This document shows positions 7,797 to 17,820 of a stretch of 64,000 bases of DNA, piece by piece. A program made the translations under genes and the position numbers. The DNA is from Limosilactobacillus portuensis (lineage in GTDB: Bacteria > Bacillota > Bacilli > Lactobacillales > Lactobacillaceae): positions 1 to 64,000 of the forward strand of contig NZ_JABUXQ010000004.1 in NCBI RefSeq assembly GCF_014838735.1, given 5' to 3'. The stretch's first letter is position 1. Each line of letters starts with the position of its first letter. Under the pieces are notes generated by a model, which was given only the letters and a program-made list of their open reading frames with translations, made no database searches and was not told where the DNA came from.

Positions 7797-10700
7797 CTAC
7801 TTATTATCACGACGACGATTTGGTACAAAGCCTGCTACCAAGGCAGCTAGTCCTGCTGAAAGAGCACCGAAGATTTGAGCATTCTTTTCGCCAGCATTAC
7901 CTGTTTGTGGTAATTGGTTATCCTTATTAGCAGTCGTTGATCGAGGCGTAATTGTCTTTCCTGTTTGTACATTAGGAACATTACCTTCTAGTTTGCCAGT
8001 AACATCATTCCCATTAGGAGTAGTATTTGTAGGCGTATTAGTAGCTGGTGTTCCTTGTCCTTGATGATCATTAGTGGTTGGTTGACCGCCATTAGTTGGG
8101 ATCAAGGCCACTTTAATGATTTGATCAGGGTTACCATCCTTGAAGGTGTATGATGTTGGAACACTTTCACCAGGAACTAATTGATAACCATCAGGAATAT
8201 GGATATTAACTGGGACTGTTTGCCCGGTCTTGCCAGGCACTGTTTGAACGCCAACAACCTTTCCTTGTGGATCGACAAACTTATACTTAACTGTTTGGTC
8301 GGTTGGGGTATAAGTAATTACGACTGGGGTAAAGTCGCTGGTGCTGGTAACCAAAGCAACTGCTGGAGCATTGCCGCTTGGCGTATAACCAGGAATTTCT
8401 GGAGCATCGTATTCAGCGAAACTTGATGTTGTCCAATCGCTGTAGCCGGTAACTTGACCCGTAACCTCGTCAACAGTGGCAGTTCGAGTAAGGTTGACCG
8501 TTTGATCATGGGCTTCCTTAGTGCCATCAGGCTTGATAACCGTAATCTTCCGCGTGATTGTCTTATTCAGATCAGTCGTATCAACACCCTTTGGGTAGTT
8601 CTTGCCAGGGGTGTCTGGAAGCTTGTCGCTTGGTGTCTTTGGATCGGTTGGTGTTACTGTGGTGATCTTATGTTCAACCTTAACCGTAACTGTTGGGATG
8701 CCATCCGGAGTAGCAGTGATCGTTGTTGGAATACTTTGACCAGGAACGATTTGCCAACCCGCAGGAACATTTGGTGTAACTGGAATCTCTTCATCCGTCT
8801 TTCCTGTTAATGGGGTAGTACCAACTTCTTTGCCGTTTGGATCAACGTATGTGATCTTTCCGGTTTGAGTGTTTGGCGTGTAGGTAATTTCAATTTTTGG
8901 ATCTGTGTAATCAACCGTTACCTGATCAACTGCAGGGACTTCTGCTTGACTTGGAATGTAACCTGGAATTTCTGGTGCATTATACTTATCAAGCTTTGAA
9001 GTTGTCCATTTGCCATACGTAACTTGACCTGTAACCTCGTCAACAGTAGCCGTCCGAGTTAGAGTAGTCTCTTGACTAGCATCAACAGTTGAGCCATCTG
9101 GTTTCTTAACAGTAATCGTCCGCTTAACAGTCTTGTTCAGATCTTTCTTATCAACACCCTTTGGATAGTTCTTGCCAGGATTGTCTGGAAGCTTGTCGCT
9201 TGGCGTCTTCGGATCAGTTGGTGTTACCGTGATGATCTTATGTTCAACCTTAACCGTAACTGTTGGGATGCCGTCTGGAGTAGCGGTGATCGTTGTTGGA
9301 ATCTTTTGATCAGGAACAACTTGCCAACCAGCAGGAATGTTTGGTGTAACTGGAATTTCTTCATCCGTCTTTCCTGTTAATGGGGTATTACCAACTTCCT
9401 TACCCTTTGGATCAACGTATGAGATCTTCCCGGTTTGATCGTTTGGCGTGTAGGTAATCTCAACCTTTGGATCTGTGTAATCAGCTGTTACCTGATCAAC
9501 TGCAGGAACTTCTGCTTGACTTGGTGTATAACCAGCTACTTCTGGTGCGTTAACCTTATCAAACTTAGAGGTAGTCCAATCACCAAATGAAATAACTTTC
9601 TTCGTAACCTCATCATATGTTCCAGTCCGAGTTACTTCAGTATGCTGACTAAGATCAACATTCTTAGTTGGTTCTTTAGCAGTAATTGTCCGGGTAACAG
9701 TCTTGCTGAAGTCACTTTCATGATAACCATCTGGCACATTATTCTTATCAACTGTCTTAGTATTATGGGCAACATGAACAGTGATTGCTGGATGCCCTTG
9801 AGCGCCAAAGCTAATCACATCTGGCACGTTTGTATCCGTGATATGCCAGTTTGTTGGTACGTTGTTCTTAATATTAGTTGGCACATTCTTTTGGTCGGTA
9901 ACTCCAGTGACATCGTAGTGACTACCACTGATTGGACTGCCATCTGGATCCTTAATCTCATTCCCGTTTTCATCAACATAGGTTACGGTTGTCTGTTGAG
10001 TATTTGGTGTGTAAGTAATCTCAACCGGAGTAAAACTACTATCAGCAGTTACTTTTACACCATCAACCTTAGCTTGACTTGGAGTGTAGCCGGGAACTAC
10101 TGGTGCATCATATTCATCGAATTGACTTGTAGTCCAGTCGCTGTAGCCTGTTACTTTACCAGTTACTTCATCAACTGTAGCGGTTCGGGTTAACTTAACT
10201 GATTGATCGTGATTTTCTCTAGTCCCATCTGGCTTTACAACTGTGATCTTACGAACGATGGTCTTAGTCAAGTCTTTTTCACCAACGCCATCTGGATAGT
10301 GCTTGTCTGGATTGTCAGGCAACTTATCTTTTGGTGTCTTTGGATCGGTTGGTTGAACTGTTGTTGTCTTGTGTTCTACCTTGACAGTTACGGTAGGAAT
10401 ACCATTTGGAGTAGCCTTTTCAGTCTTAGGGATGCTTTGACCGTCAATAATCACCCAGCCTGTTGGTGCAACTGGAGTAATTGTTACATCTTCATCCGTC
10501 TTACCAGTTAATGTAGTAGTGCCTACTTCATCACCAGTCTTATTATCAACGTAAGAAATCTTACCTGTTTGATCATTTGGTGCGTAGGTAATTACAACTT
10601 TAGGATCAACATAGTCAGTTGTTACTCCTGTTACGGCAGCTACATTTGCTTGACTTGGAGTATAACCTGCAACTTCTGGAGCCGTAACTTCGTCAAAGCT

Positions 10701-13700
10701 ACCGGTTGTCCAATTGTCATAAGAAACAACTTTCTTGGTTACTTCGTCATAAGTCCCAGTTCTAGTCAATTCAGTCTTTTGACTTAGATCAACATCGCCA
10801 GTTGGCTCTTTAGCAGTGATTGAGCGTTTAATCTCCTTAGCAAAATCATCTTTAGTGTAACCATCTGGCACATTATTCTTATCCACAGGCTTAGTTACAT
10901 GCTTCAAGTGAATATCAATTGTATTGTTAGTATCACCAAAAGTTACACTAGTTGGTAAAGTTTGACCAGGAGCTAAAACATAGTTAGTTGGGACAGTTAA
11001 ACTAATAGCTGAACTTTCACCATTAAGACCTGTTTTACTTACGGGAGTACCTACTTTACTACCATTATCGTCATCATCTACAAATTGGTAAGCTGTAGTC
11101 GTCTCAATCGCAAATGTTGCTTGACCAGCCATATCATCAGTAGAAATAGTTACGTTACTTAAAGACTTAGTAGGATCGTCAGGATCTGTTCCCATACCTG
11201 CTAAATCAACCAAACGATCTTGCAAGTGAGCTAAAATCTTGTCCTTATTTAAATTAATGGTGTAAATACCACCCTTAGTTGGAGCAGTTCCATTAGCCCA
11301 AGTATAGTCGCCATCTTGCAGAGTGTATTTTCCTAAATCAACGGTTCTTAATAATTGTGGTTCATCGCCTGGTTCATCTGCTTGTTTATAAACTGGTAAA
11401 GTTAAATCAATAGTAATCTTGCCATCTTTATTAACTTCAGCAGTAGTTACAGCATTACCATCATAAAGTTTAGAATTGTCACCACTTAACTTAGCCTTAC
11501 CGGTTGCTTGATAAATTTTATATTGAGCAGTTTCGTATTCAGGACCATAAGTCCACTCGTAGTTATTCCCGTTATTACCATCAGCATCTTTAACTTTTTG
11601 AATAAAGGCATCAGTTAAACGAAGATCGTATGTGCCTACACTCTTAGCTTGGTCTTTAGTAACTTTCTTCCCATTAAGCCAAAATTCTACATCATTAGGT
11701 GTTAATTGAATTGGCTTAAGAGTTCCGTCAGAATTATAGATTGATATCTTACCTTGATCATCATCACCAAGACCTAACCCTGAATAGAAAGTTCCCTGAT
11801 CTGGAAGAGTCGAAGTATTATCAAATACCTTTGTGTCTCCTCCCATAAGATCAATTTCTTTATGTCCTTTGTCTATAATTAAGCGTGCGTTACTAGTTAC
11901 ATCCTTAAGATCTGGATAAATGAAGTTATCGCCAAGTTGCTGTTTGAGATCTTCAAGTCCTTGTTCCGTTAAACTAACTTTGTAAGTTCCAACATTTCCA
12001 TTTCCATCATACATTACATCGCCGTCAGTCAATTGGGCACGAGCGTTCTTATCATTAAAACCAACATTATAGCCACTAGCAGGAAGTTCATTAGTCTCAA
12101 CTAAATTTTTCCAGTTATCATCCGCATAACTAAATGTACTTTCACCTGAAAGAGTGATTGTAAGTTGATGTTTTACAGGAATTGAAATAGGTTTATCGCT
12201 ATCAGGAATAGTAACACTAGTTGGAAGACTACCAGAAGCAAGTTGGTAACCATCTGGAAGAGTTAACTTAACTGGTTGACTACTGCCATCTTCTCCGCTT
12301 ACTGCTACTGGAGTACCTACTTGGTTACCAAATGGATCTTTAAATTGGTAGGTTACAGTATGCTTTTGCTCCTTGGTGTAGTCAATGATAATCGTTTGTG
12401 GATTACCAAATGTATATGTTTCAGCTCCTAAACCTGCTCCTGTTGGGGTTACACTGGTGATTTTCCAAGTATAACCGGGTATGTCAAATTGAGTAGTATC
12501 AATTGCTGGTAAATCTACTTTAAAATCACTACGTTTTAATGCCATTAATTGATTATAATCATCTTGACCAGAAATTATCTGTCCAGTATCGGAATCAAAT
12601 GTGATACTGTATTTCTTTTGGTATTTATTAGAAGGTTTATTCGGTTCAACATAAGGCGCAATATATACTTCTCTTGTTTTTTCATTTGGGCCAGCGCCTT
12701 TTATAACTTTTGTTTTAATTGCTCCTCTAATATCAGCTTTTTGTACAATCGTTTGATCACCAGTTGGCTTTTTTAGAATAACTGTTCTAGCTGGTTCAGT
12801 CGTCATTTGATTGTTTATCAACTTGTCGATAATCTCTGTAACCTTTTTGTTTATATTACCTTCGACATCGCGGGTATAGTCAATGACAACTGTTTGAGGT
12901 GTATCGGTATATGGTTGAAAGCTTTCTGCACCTATATTTTGACTATTTGACTTTTGCTTATTAATTTGATGAGAATAACCCGGAACATCAATATCATTAA
13001 TGGCAAAGGCTGGTAATTGTAAGCTAATATTATCCGTATTAACTGACATGAATTTCTCATAGTTCTCTTTATCCTGTTGAGTAACAAATTCATTGTCAAC
13101 TACTTTAAAAGTTATTTCCGGCAAAACTGATTTTGATAATGGCTCTTTTTCATTAGATGTCGTTATTTCAGACATAACTACAGGAATATAATTAATAACA
13201 GCTTTTCCATCAGGCATATGAAACGGGGTCATTCTTGGGCTCACATATATCTCCAAACTCATTGTCACAGTTTCAGGACCAGTGGGTTTATTTAAGATTA
13301 CTGTTCTAATTACCTTCTTATCAACCCGAAAACTTTTCAATTTATTCCTATATGAAGAATTATCAAATCCCGATAAATCAGCAGTCTCAGGATTATTCTC
13401 ATTTAGTGTTGAAGAATTTGTTACTTCAGCTTTACTTTCATTCACCGTTGATACAATTTTATCCGATACTTTATTTACTTTGGCAGTTTCAGTTTGCACT
13501 TGTTCAGACTGCGAATTACCGGTTGAAGTTTGAGTTTTATTATTGTTTATACTGGTATTATTGGCTAAACTAGCTAATTTTTGACTATCATTATCACTAG
13601 CTGTTTTAGGCAATACCGCTGTCTTGCCATCGGTTGTTGCTTCACTATTAGTTTCTACAGTTACATTGTCACTTGAGTTCGTGTCAGCTAGGACTGAGGA

Positions 13701-13836
13701 ATTTACCCCCCCCCAAGTACAACGTGGTGCCGATCACAACGGAAACAACACCAACGGATAACTTCCGTAGTGAGAAATGATCTTGTTTTGATTTGGACCT
13801 CATTAACCGTCCGTAGTTGTTATTCTTTGATAGCAT
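7797..13836 (-). CDS. giant MUB/MucBP mucus-binding adhesin, LPQTG-anchored, out of frame at a poly-G tract
   Basis: The main frame (7797-13613 from a TTG, 1938 residues) lacks a signal peptide. The true start is the ATG 13834-13836 behind GGGGAGG. It encodes a YSIRK-type leader (HFSLRKLSVGVVSVVIG) that runs into nine G at 13706-13714 and then stops out of frame. With eight G the leader continues as LYLGGVNSSVLADTNSS into the main frame, giving about 2010 residues. Order after that: repeats with RTVILKKPTG motifs, a MucBP domain (VTYQFKDPFGNQ), MBG-like domains at about 480-880, another MucBP, five MUB-B2/MucBP repeats of roughly 183 residues at about 925-1780, a Thr/Asn-rich spacer, LPQTG near 1900, a hydrophobic segment and an RRRDNK tail. 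The expected role is adhesion to mucus glycans, covalently anchored by sortase A. It is preceded by the glycosyltransferase pair. Confidence 0.9.
8340..10900 (-). repeat. five tandem MUB-B2/MucBP coding repeats
   Basis: The period is about 540-560 bp, with unit starts near 10,830, 10,290, 9,720, 9,170 and 8,590 on the minus strand. Each holds a K-R-x-ITV-KPDG or ITAKEP block, LTRTxTxDEVT, WTTS, APE(I/V)xGYTPSQA and a MucBP block with TGKTDEEIPVTPN. The last two units are nearly identical over long stretches, so recombination between them could change repeat number. Confidence 0.85.
13706..13714. repeat. homopolymer of nine C (nine G on coding strand)
   Basis: It lies inside the signal-peptide codons of the giant adhesin. 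Nine G ends translation early (YLGGGKFLSPS-stop). Eight, or eleven, would restore the 2-kiloresidue frame. No other G/C run of this length was seen in the window. Confidence 0.9.
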
Positions 13837-13903
13837 TTTCGCTTAATCCTCCCCTAAAGCATAAAATAATATATCAAACAAATTATAGAACTTATCTACT
13901 GAT

Positions 13904-13947
13904 AAAAAAAGGAAGATTGCTAATTAAACAAGCAATCTTCCTTTTTT
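13904..13947. terminator. Rho-independent terminator after glycosyltransferase operon
   Basis: AAAAAAAGGAAGATTGC (13904-13920) pairs perfectly with GCAATCTTCCTTTTTT (13932-13947) around a short loop, with T-runs in either direction. It lies between the gtf pair and the promoter region of the adhesin. Confidence 0.85.
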
Positions 13948-14033
13948 AAAATTTAGATGTATATTAAATTTAACTAAAATAACATTAAACTGATCAATGT
14001 ATAGCAGAGACTCGCTGTTCAGTTGCTATACAC

Positions 14034-14140
14034 GTTCTACTGAAGCTGAGTCGAGATCGGTTTGCCCTAAACTTCCTCGAGCAATGTTCTACTGCAGCCA
14101 AGTCAAGATCTGTTCGCCAGGAACTTGCTAGAGCTAACAA
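14034..14140 (-). repeat. two tandem copies of a 52-bp intergenic module
   Basis: Units begin at 14034 and 14086 (GTTCTACTG-A/C-AGC...AGTC-G/A-AGATC-G/T-G-T-T...). They share most positions, and the second runs into the gene-end hairpin at 14116. An additional hairpin (GTATAGCA 13999-14006 with TGCTATAC 14024-14031) precedes them. The stretch 13837-14208 has no protein-coding gene beyond this. Confidence 0.7.
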
Positions 14141-14208
14141 CCTCCTGCCTAGGCGCTAGTCGCCTTCGGCAGGAGAAATTGTTAGCTTTCCGCAAGTTCT
14201 TTGCTGGC
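14116..14208 (-). repeat. gene-end hairpin repeat, copy next to glycosyltransferase
   Basis: Nested stems: GCCAG (14116-14120)/CTGGC (14204-14208), GAACTTGC (14121-14128)/GCAAGTTC (14192-14199), GCTAACAA (14133-14140)/TTGTTAGC (14179-14186), CTCCTGCC (14142-14149)/GGCAGGAG (14168-14175) and tip AGGCG/CGCCT. On the minus strand it begins directly after the TGA of the glycosyltransferase, within the conserved AGAGTGTGAGC. Confidence 0.85.
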
Positions 14209-15702
14209 TCACACTCTGGACCATTGTTTCCACGTCTTCAGATTACTAATGTTATCGAGAGAATCGTAGGCGCCGGTGCTGAGTTTTTGCAGGAGTTTTG
14301 GATTGGTCAGGATGTCTACGGCGGCCTTTTCCATCTTCTTCGCGTTATTTAATGGTACTAGCTCACCGTTGACGCCAGACTTGACCATTTCACTTGGGCC
14401 ATACATGTAATCGTAGGTCACAACTGGAACACCATGAGATAATGCTTCACCCATTGCTAATGGCTGGGCGTCGATCCGGCTCGTATCCATGAATAATTGA
14501 GCAGTATTATAAACTGGATCCAATTTTACTTGGTACCCAGCAAAGACAACGATGCCAGTCAAGCCAGCATCTTCAACCTGCTTCTTGTACCGGTTAACAT
14601 CGTCAGGATTGCCATAGCCGTAAAGAGTCAGCTTAGCGGTTGGTACCTTTTTGTGAATCCGGGTAAAGATTTCAATTAACTTCCCGGTCTGCTTGTCTTC
14701 TCCAAGACGACCAACATAAATAATTTGTCCCGCAATCCGGTACTTCATGTCAGTCCGTTGGTTATTGCTCTTAACCGGAACACCGTTAATTGCGTAGACT
14801 GGCTTCTTGTCACCAATCCGCTTCTGAATCATCTCGGCCTGAGCTTCAGTCATGGTAATGATGCCGTCCCACTTATCAAGGTCAGTAGTAAGCGGCCCTT
14901 GAAGCATTGGGTTAAGCGGGCCACTCTTCAGGTTATTGCCATCATTGACGTGGTTCATAGCCATCCAAAGGTACTTCTTAGCGGCAGTTTGCATGTTCAT
15001 CACTGGCTGGATTGCGACTGCTGGCCGGTCAGCAATGAAGATGTTATTTTCACCGTTCGCCTTATTCACTTCATCAAGGAAGAAAGCGAAAAGATCTTCT
15101 TCACTATCGAAGAAGCGATCGTGTCCCTGATAATTTTTGAGAACATTCAACGAGTTAATCGGGGTATTCTGAACCGACTTAACGTAATACCGTTCCATGT
15201 AAATTGTTTGATCAGGGCGGTAATACCGTTCAAAACTAATTTGACCGTCTTCACCGATAAACTGATCAACCGACTTGAATCCCCGAAGGTCGTACTGTTG
15301 ACGAAGAGTTACGTTCCCTGCAATATCAAACCAATCAATATGGTTTACCAGGCCGACGGTTCCACCGGTAAAGTATACGATGCAGACTAGGCGATCCCCG
15401 TCCTTAACTTCTTGGTAGTTATTCCCGGTCCCTACCTGGTATTCAATCGGCAGGTTGAGATCGCTGACATGGAGATCATGCCCCACATAATCGGTTGTTC
15501 CCGCAAAGAAGTCATACATATTAACAAGCTGGTCGTCAGTTAAGCCAAACCGTTGCAGAGTTGCGTGAATAATTTGGTCATAGTTCCGCGTAACTAACTT
15601 GGCCTCGGCATTGTGATCCTTAAAGAGCTTCAGCCGCTTCATTTCAGCGTGTTCAATACTTGAATCGTTGCTCAATAAGTATTGGTTAACGAAAAAGAAC
15701 AT
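14209..15702 (-). CDS. glycosyltransferase, GtfA/GtfB-TagE type (second of pair)
   Basis: 497 residues. The N-terminal half (1-270) is the variable beta-sheet domain seen in TagE/TarM-like and Gtf1/Gtf2 enzymes (HAEMKRLKLFKDHNAEAKLVTRNY). The C-terminal half is a GT4 glycosyltransferase domain (IIYVGRLGEDKQTGKL, ALSHGVPVVTYDYMYGPSEMV). It lacks the usual E-x7-E spacing (SRIDAQPLAMGEALSHG holds a single E), so it may be the non-catalytic or acceptor-binding partner. The ATG overlaps the stop of the first gene (TAATG), implying co-translation. The last codons AGA GTG TGA coincide with the gene-end repeat. Known relatives glycosylate glycerol-phosphate polymers or surface proteins; the target here is unknown. 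Confidence 0.8.
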   Translation of the reverse strand: MFFFVNQYLLSNDSSIEHAEMKRLKLFKDHNAEAKLVTRNYDQIIHATLQRFGLTDDQLVNMYDFFAGTTDYVGHDLHVSDLNLPIEYQVGTGNNYQEVKDGDRLVCIVYFTGGTVGLVNHIDWFDIAGNVTLRQQYDLRGFKSVDQFIGEDGQISFERYYRPDQTIYMERYYVKSVQNTPINSLNVLKNYQGHDRFFDSEEDLFAFFLDEVNKANGENNIFIADRPAVAIQPVMNMQTAAKKYLWMAMNHVNDGNNLKSGPLNPMLQGPLTTDLDKWDGIITMTEAQAEMIQKRIGDKKPVYAINGVPVKSNNQRTDMKYRIAGQIIYVGRLGEDKQTGKLIEIFTRIHKKVPTAKLTLYGYGNPDDVNRYKKQVEDAGLTGIVVFAGYQVKLDPVYNTAQLFMDTSRIDAQPLAMGEALSHGVPVVTYDYMYGPSEMVKSGVNGELVPLNNAKKMEKAAVDILTNPKLLQKLSTGAYDSLDNISNLKTWKQWSRV

Positions 15703-17246
15703 TATTTAGCGGCCTCCTTTGTTTTCATATCATCAACTAGTTCATTCCATAGCTTCATGACGTTTGGTTCAGAGTAACGTTCACTATCTTGGTAGGCATT
15801 TTCACTGAACTTTGCCAATTTTTCCTGATCTGTCAGGAGATCGATAATTGCCTTAGCTAGGCCATCAACATCCCCATTTTTGGTAAGGATCCCATCTTGG
15901 CCGTCAATCACAACGTCAGCTGGTCCATACTTAATGTCGTTCGCCACGATTGGCAAACCATGTGACTGCGCTTCAACTAATGATAATGGCAATCCTTCAG
16001 CACGGCTCGGCAAAATCAGTAGTTGGGCGTCATTATAAACCGCATTCGGATCATTAGTATAACCATGGAAAGTTACGGAATTACCGAGATCTTCATCCTT
16101 CACAATCTTCTTTAACGTCTTATCGAAGTTATCGTTCGCGTATCCCCAGAAGTCCAGTTTTGCCGTCGGAACCTTTTCTAAGATCTTTGGCCATGCCTTA
16201 AGCAAGTGGTCCTGTTGCTTTTCTGGTGAAAGCCGCGCGACCATTACGACTTGGTTCTTTGTCCGCTGTTCAAACGGAATGTGCTTAGCTTCTAAGACCG
16301 CCTTAGGAACAATTGGACCTGGGATCCGGTAAATCTTTGTCCCGTATTTTTCAAACCGGTCCTTAACATCCTTTTGTTGCTGGGGAGTCAAAGTGATGAT
16401 CCCATCCCAATCTTTGACGTGGTTAAGTCCCCAAGTATAGTTGTAATTTAAGGTTGAGTGCAACATATCACTGTTATCATTAACGTGATCATTGTGCAAT
16501 TGCATTGTCCGGAAAACCCGGTGTTTCATGTGGAGTACCGACCAACCAACTTCGTATGTCCGGTCAACTACCAAACCGACTGGTCCATCCCCAACTAATT
16601 CAGGATCAGTTACGATTTCATCATAGAAGAACCGTGTCAGTTCATCGAGATTAGCAAACTGATAGTCCTGTCCCTTATAATTAAAAAGGTGGTAAGTATC
16701 AACTCCCTTATTCCGCTTATTCTTTTGGTGTTCTAATTGAATAGCGATAGAACCATCAGGACGAAGGTAGTTTTCAGTTGCAATGTTGCCATCCCAGTCG
16801 TAAACTTGTTCAACCGAGATAAATCCACGGTTATCATACCAGCTAACCTTCAATAACTTGCCAAAGTGATCAAAGTACTGAAGGTTAATGATATGCTTTT
16901 CCTTATCATTACGCCGCCGAACATACATGATTCGGTTACCGTTTCGATAGTAGTTATAGTTGATTCCGTCAGCTTTACGGTCCCAGGTAGGATCGATATC
17001 AACATCCTTAATGGTGACATCTTTTTGTGGAAAAACCCGTGCTTCTTGGAAATAATCAAATAAGTTTACAAAGTCTTCATCAGCAATCCCTGCTTCTTCA
17101 GTTACCATGTGAAGTTCATTTGAATACTTCCGGGTAACGATCTTAGCTGGTTCGTCAAACATCTCAAACAGGTGCAACCGCTTGATTTGCGCGTGTTCAA
17201 TGCCTGACTTATTATGCTGAATATTATCGTTCAGAAAGAATAACAT
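15702..17246 (-). CDS. glycosyltransferase, GtfA/TagE type (first of pair)
   Basis: 514 residues, same architecture as its neighbour: N-terminal extended domain (HAQIKRLHLFEMFDEPAKIVTRKY, YDNRGFISVEQVYDWDG) and a GT4 domain (MVARLSPEKQQDHLLKAW, SRAEGLPLSLVEAQSHGLPIVANDIKYGPADVV). It keeps the E-x7-E motif of retaining glycosyltransferases (E in RAEGLPLSLVE), so it is likely the catalytic subunit. No signal peptide is present, so it acts in the cytoplasm. Such pairs in lactobacilli glycosylate serine-rich or autolysin proteins, or teichoic acid. The neighbouring Thr/Asn-rich adhesins are possible substrates (inference). Confidence 0.8.
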   Translation of the reverse strand: MLFFLNDNIQHNKSGIEHAQIKRLHLFEMFDEPAKIVTRKYSNELHMVTEEAGIADEDFVNLFDYFQEARVFPQKDVTIKDVDIDPTWDRKADGINYNYYRNGNRIMYVRRRNDKEKHIINLQYFDHFGKLLKVSWYDNRGFISVEQVYDWDGNIATENYLRPDGSIAIQLEHQKNKRNKGVDTYHLFNYKGQDYQFANLDELTRFFYDEIVTDPELVGDGPVGLVVDRTYEVGWSVLHMKHRVFRTMQLHNDHVNDNSDMLHSTLNYNYTWGLNHVKDWDGIITLTPQQQKDVKDRFEKYGTKIYRIPGPIVPKAVLEAKHIPFEQRTKNQVVMVARLSPEKQQDHLLKAWPKILEKVPTAKLDFWGYANDNFDKTLKKIVKDEDLGNSVTFHGYTNDPNAVYNDAQLLILPSRAEGLPLSLVEAQSHGLPIVANDIKYGPADVVIDGQDGILTKNGDVDGLAKAIIDLLTDQEKLAKFSENAYQDSERYSEPNVMKLWNELVDDMKTKEAAK

Positions 17247-17358
17247 TGCTTTTCTACGTTAACAGGTTAAGTGTACCATAACAAAAGCAGTGATATTAGG
17301 ACTTGTAATCAGTTTGTGTTAAAATTTATACTTATAATATGAAAGAAGGAGAAGATTA

Positions 17359-17760
17359 ATGCAAAACCCACTTGGTAATAACAATAATAATGACCAAAAC
17401 CCGTTTGATCTCAATAATCTCCCATTACCGCCAAATTATGCCAAAGTCGTTAACGATCAGGGGCAAATTAGGATCGCCAAAGTGGGAATTTCATGGACAA
17501 CGCTGTGGTTTGGTCCCCTACCAGCACTATTCCGGGGCGACTACTATAACTTTCTCTTAATGATCGTCCTTGATCTTGATTACGCATTAGTAGTTCTCTT
17601 TTTCGGTTTAAACTGGTTAATGCAATTCCCGTGGCCTTCACTTGTGTTTGCAATTTTCTACAACATGATGTACTTCAAACACTCCTTCAACATTGGCTAC
17701 CGTCCCGCTGACCAGCGTTCACGCGAACTACTAGAAAGATTTCATTACCTTAAAAAATAA
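17359..17760 (+). CDS. small membrane protein, DUF2628-like
   Basis: 133 residues from an ATG behind AGAAGGAG. An Asn-rich N-terminus (GNNNNNDQNPFDLNN) is followed by WTTLWFGPLPALFRGDYYNF, which resembles the conserved core of DUF2628 proteins. Two hydrophobic segments lie at about 70-90 and 92-108, and the C-terminus is basic (RSRELLERFHYLKK). No function is known for the family. It stands alone between the divergent gtf operon and the convergent pyrF. Confidence 0.7.
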   Translation: MQNPLGNNNNNDQNPFDLNNLPLPPNYAKVVNDQGQIRIAKVGISWTTLWFGPLPALFRGDYYNFLLMIVLDLDYALVVLFFGLNWLMQFPWPSLVFAIFYNMMYFKHSFNIGYRPADQRSRELLERFHYLKK

Positions 17761-17764
17761 AAAT

Positions 17765-17807
17765 AAGGAACTGAGAAAAACAAAATTTTCTCAGTTCCTT
17801 GTTTTTA
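17765..17807. terminator. bidirectional terminator between convergent genes
   Basis: AAGGAACTGAGAAAA (17765-17779) pairs with TTTTCTCAGTTCCTT (17786-17800), followed by GTTTTTA. It serves the 17359 gene and pyrF. Confidence 0.85.
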
Positions 17808-17820
17808 TTAGAATAACAGC

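Noticed and set aside
8181-10787. Several 70-180 codon plus-strand frames inside the giant adhesin
   Set aside because: All mirror the repeated coding sequence of the minus-strand gene.
8300-10900. Regularly spaced repeats as a CRISPR array
   Set aside because: The period is about 550 bp and the repeats are protein-coding MUB units.
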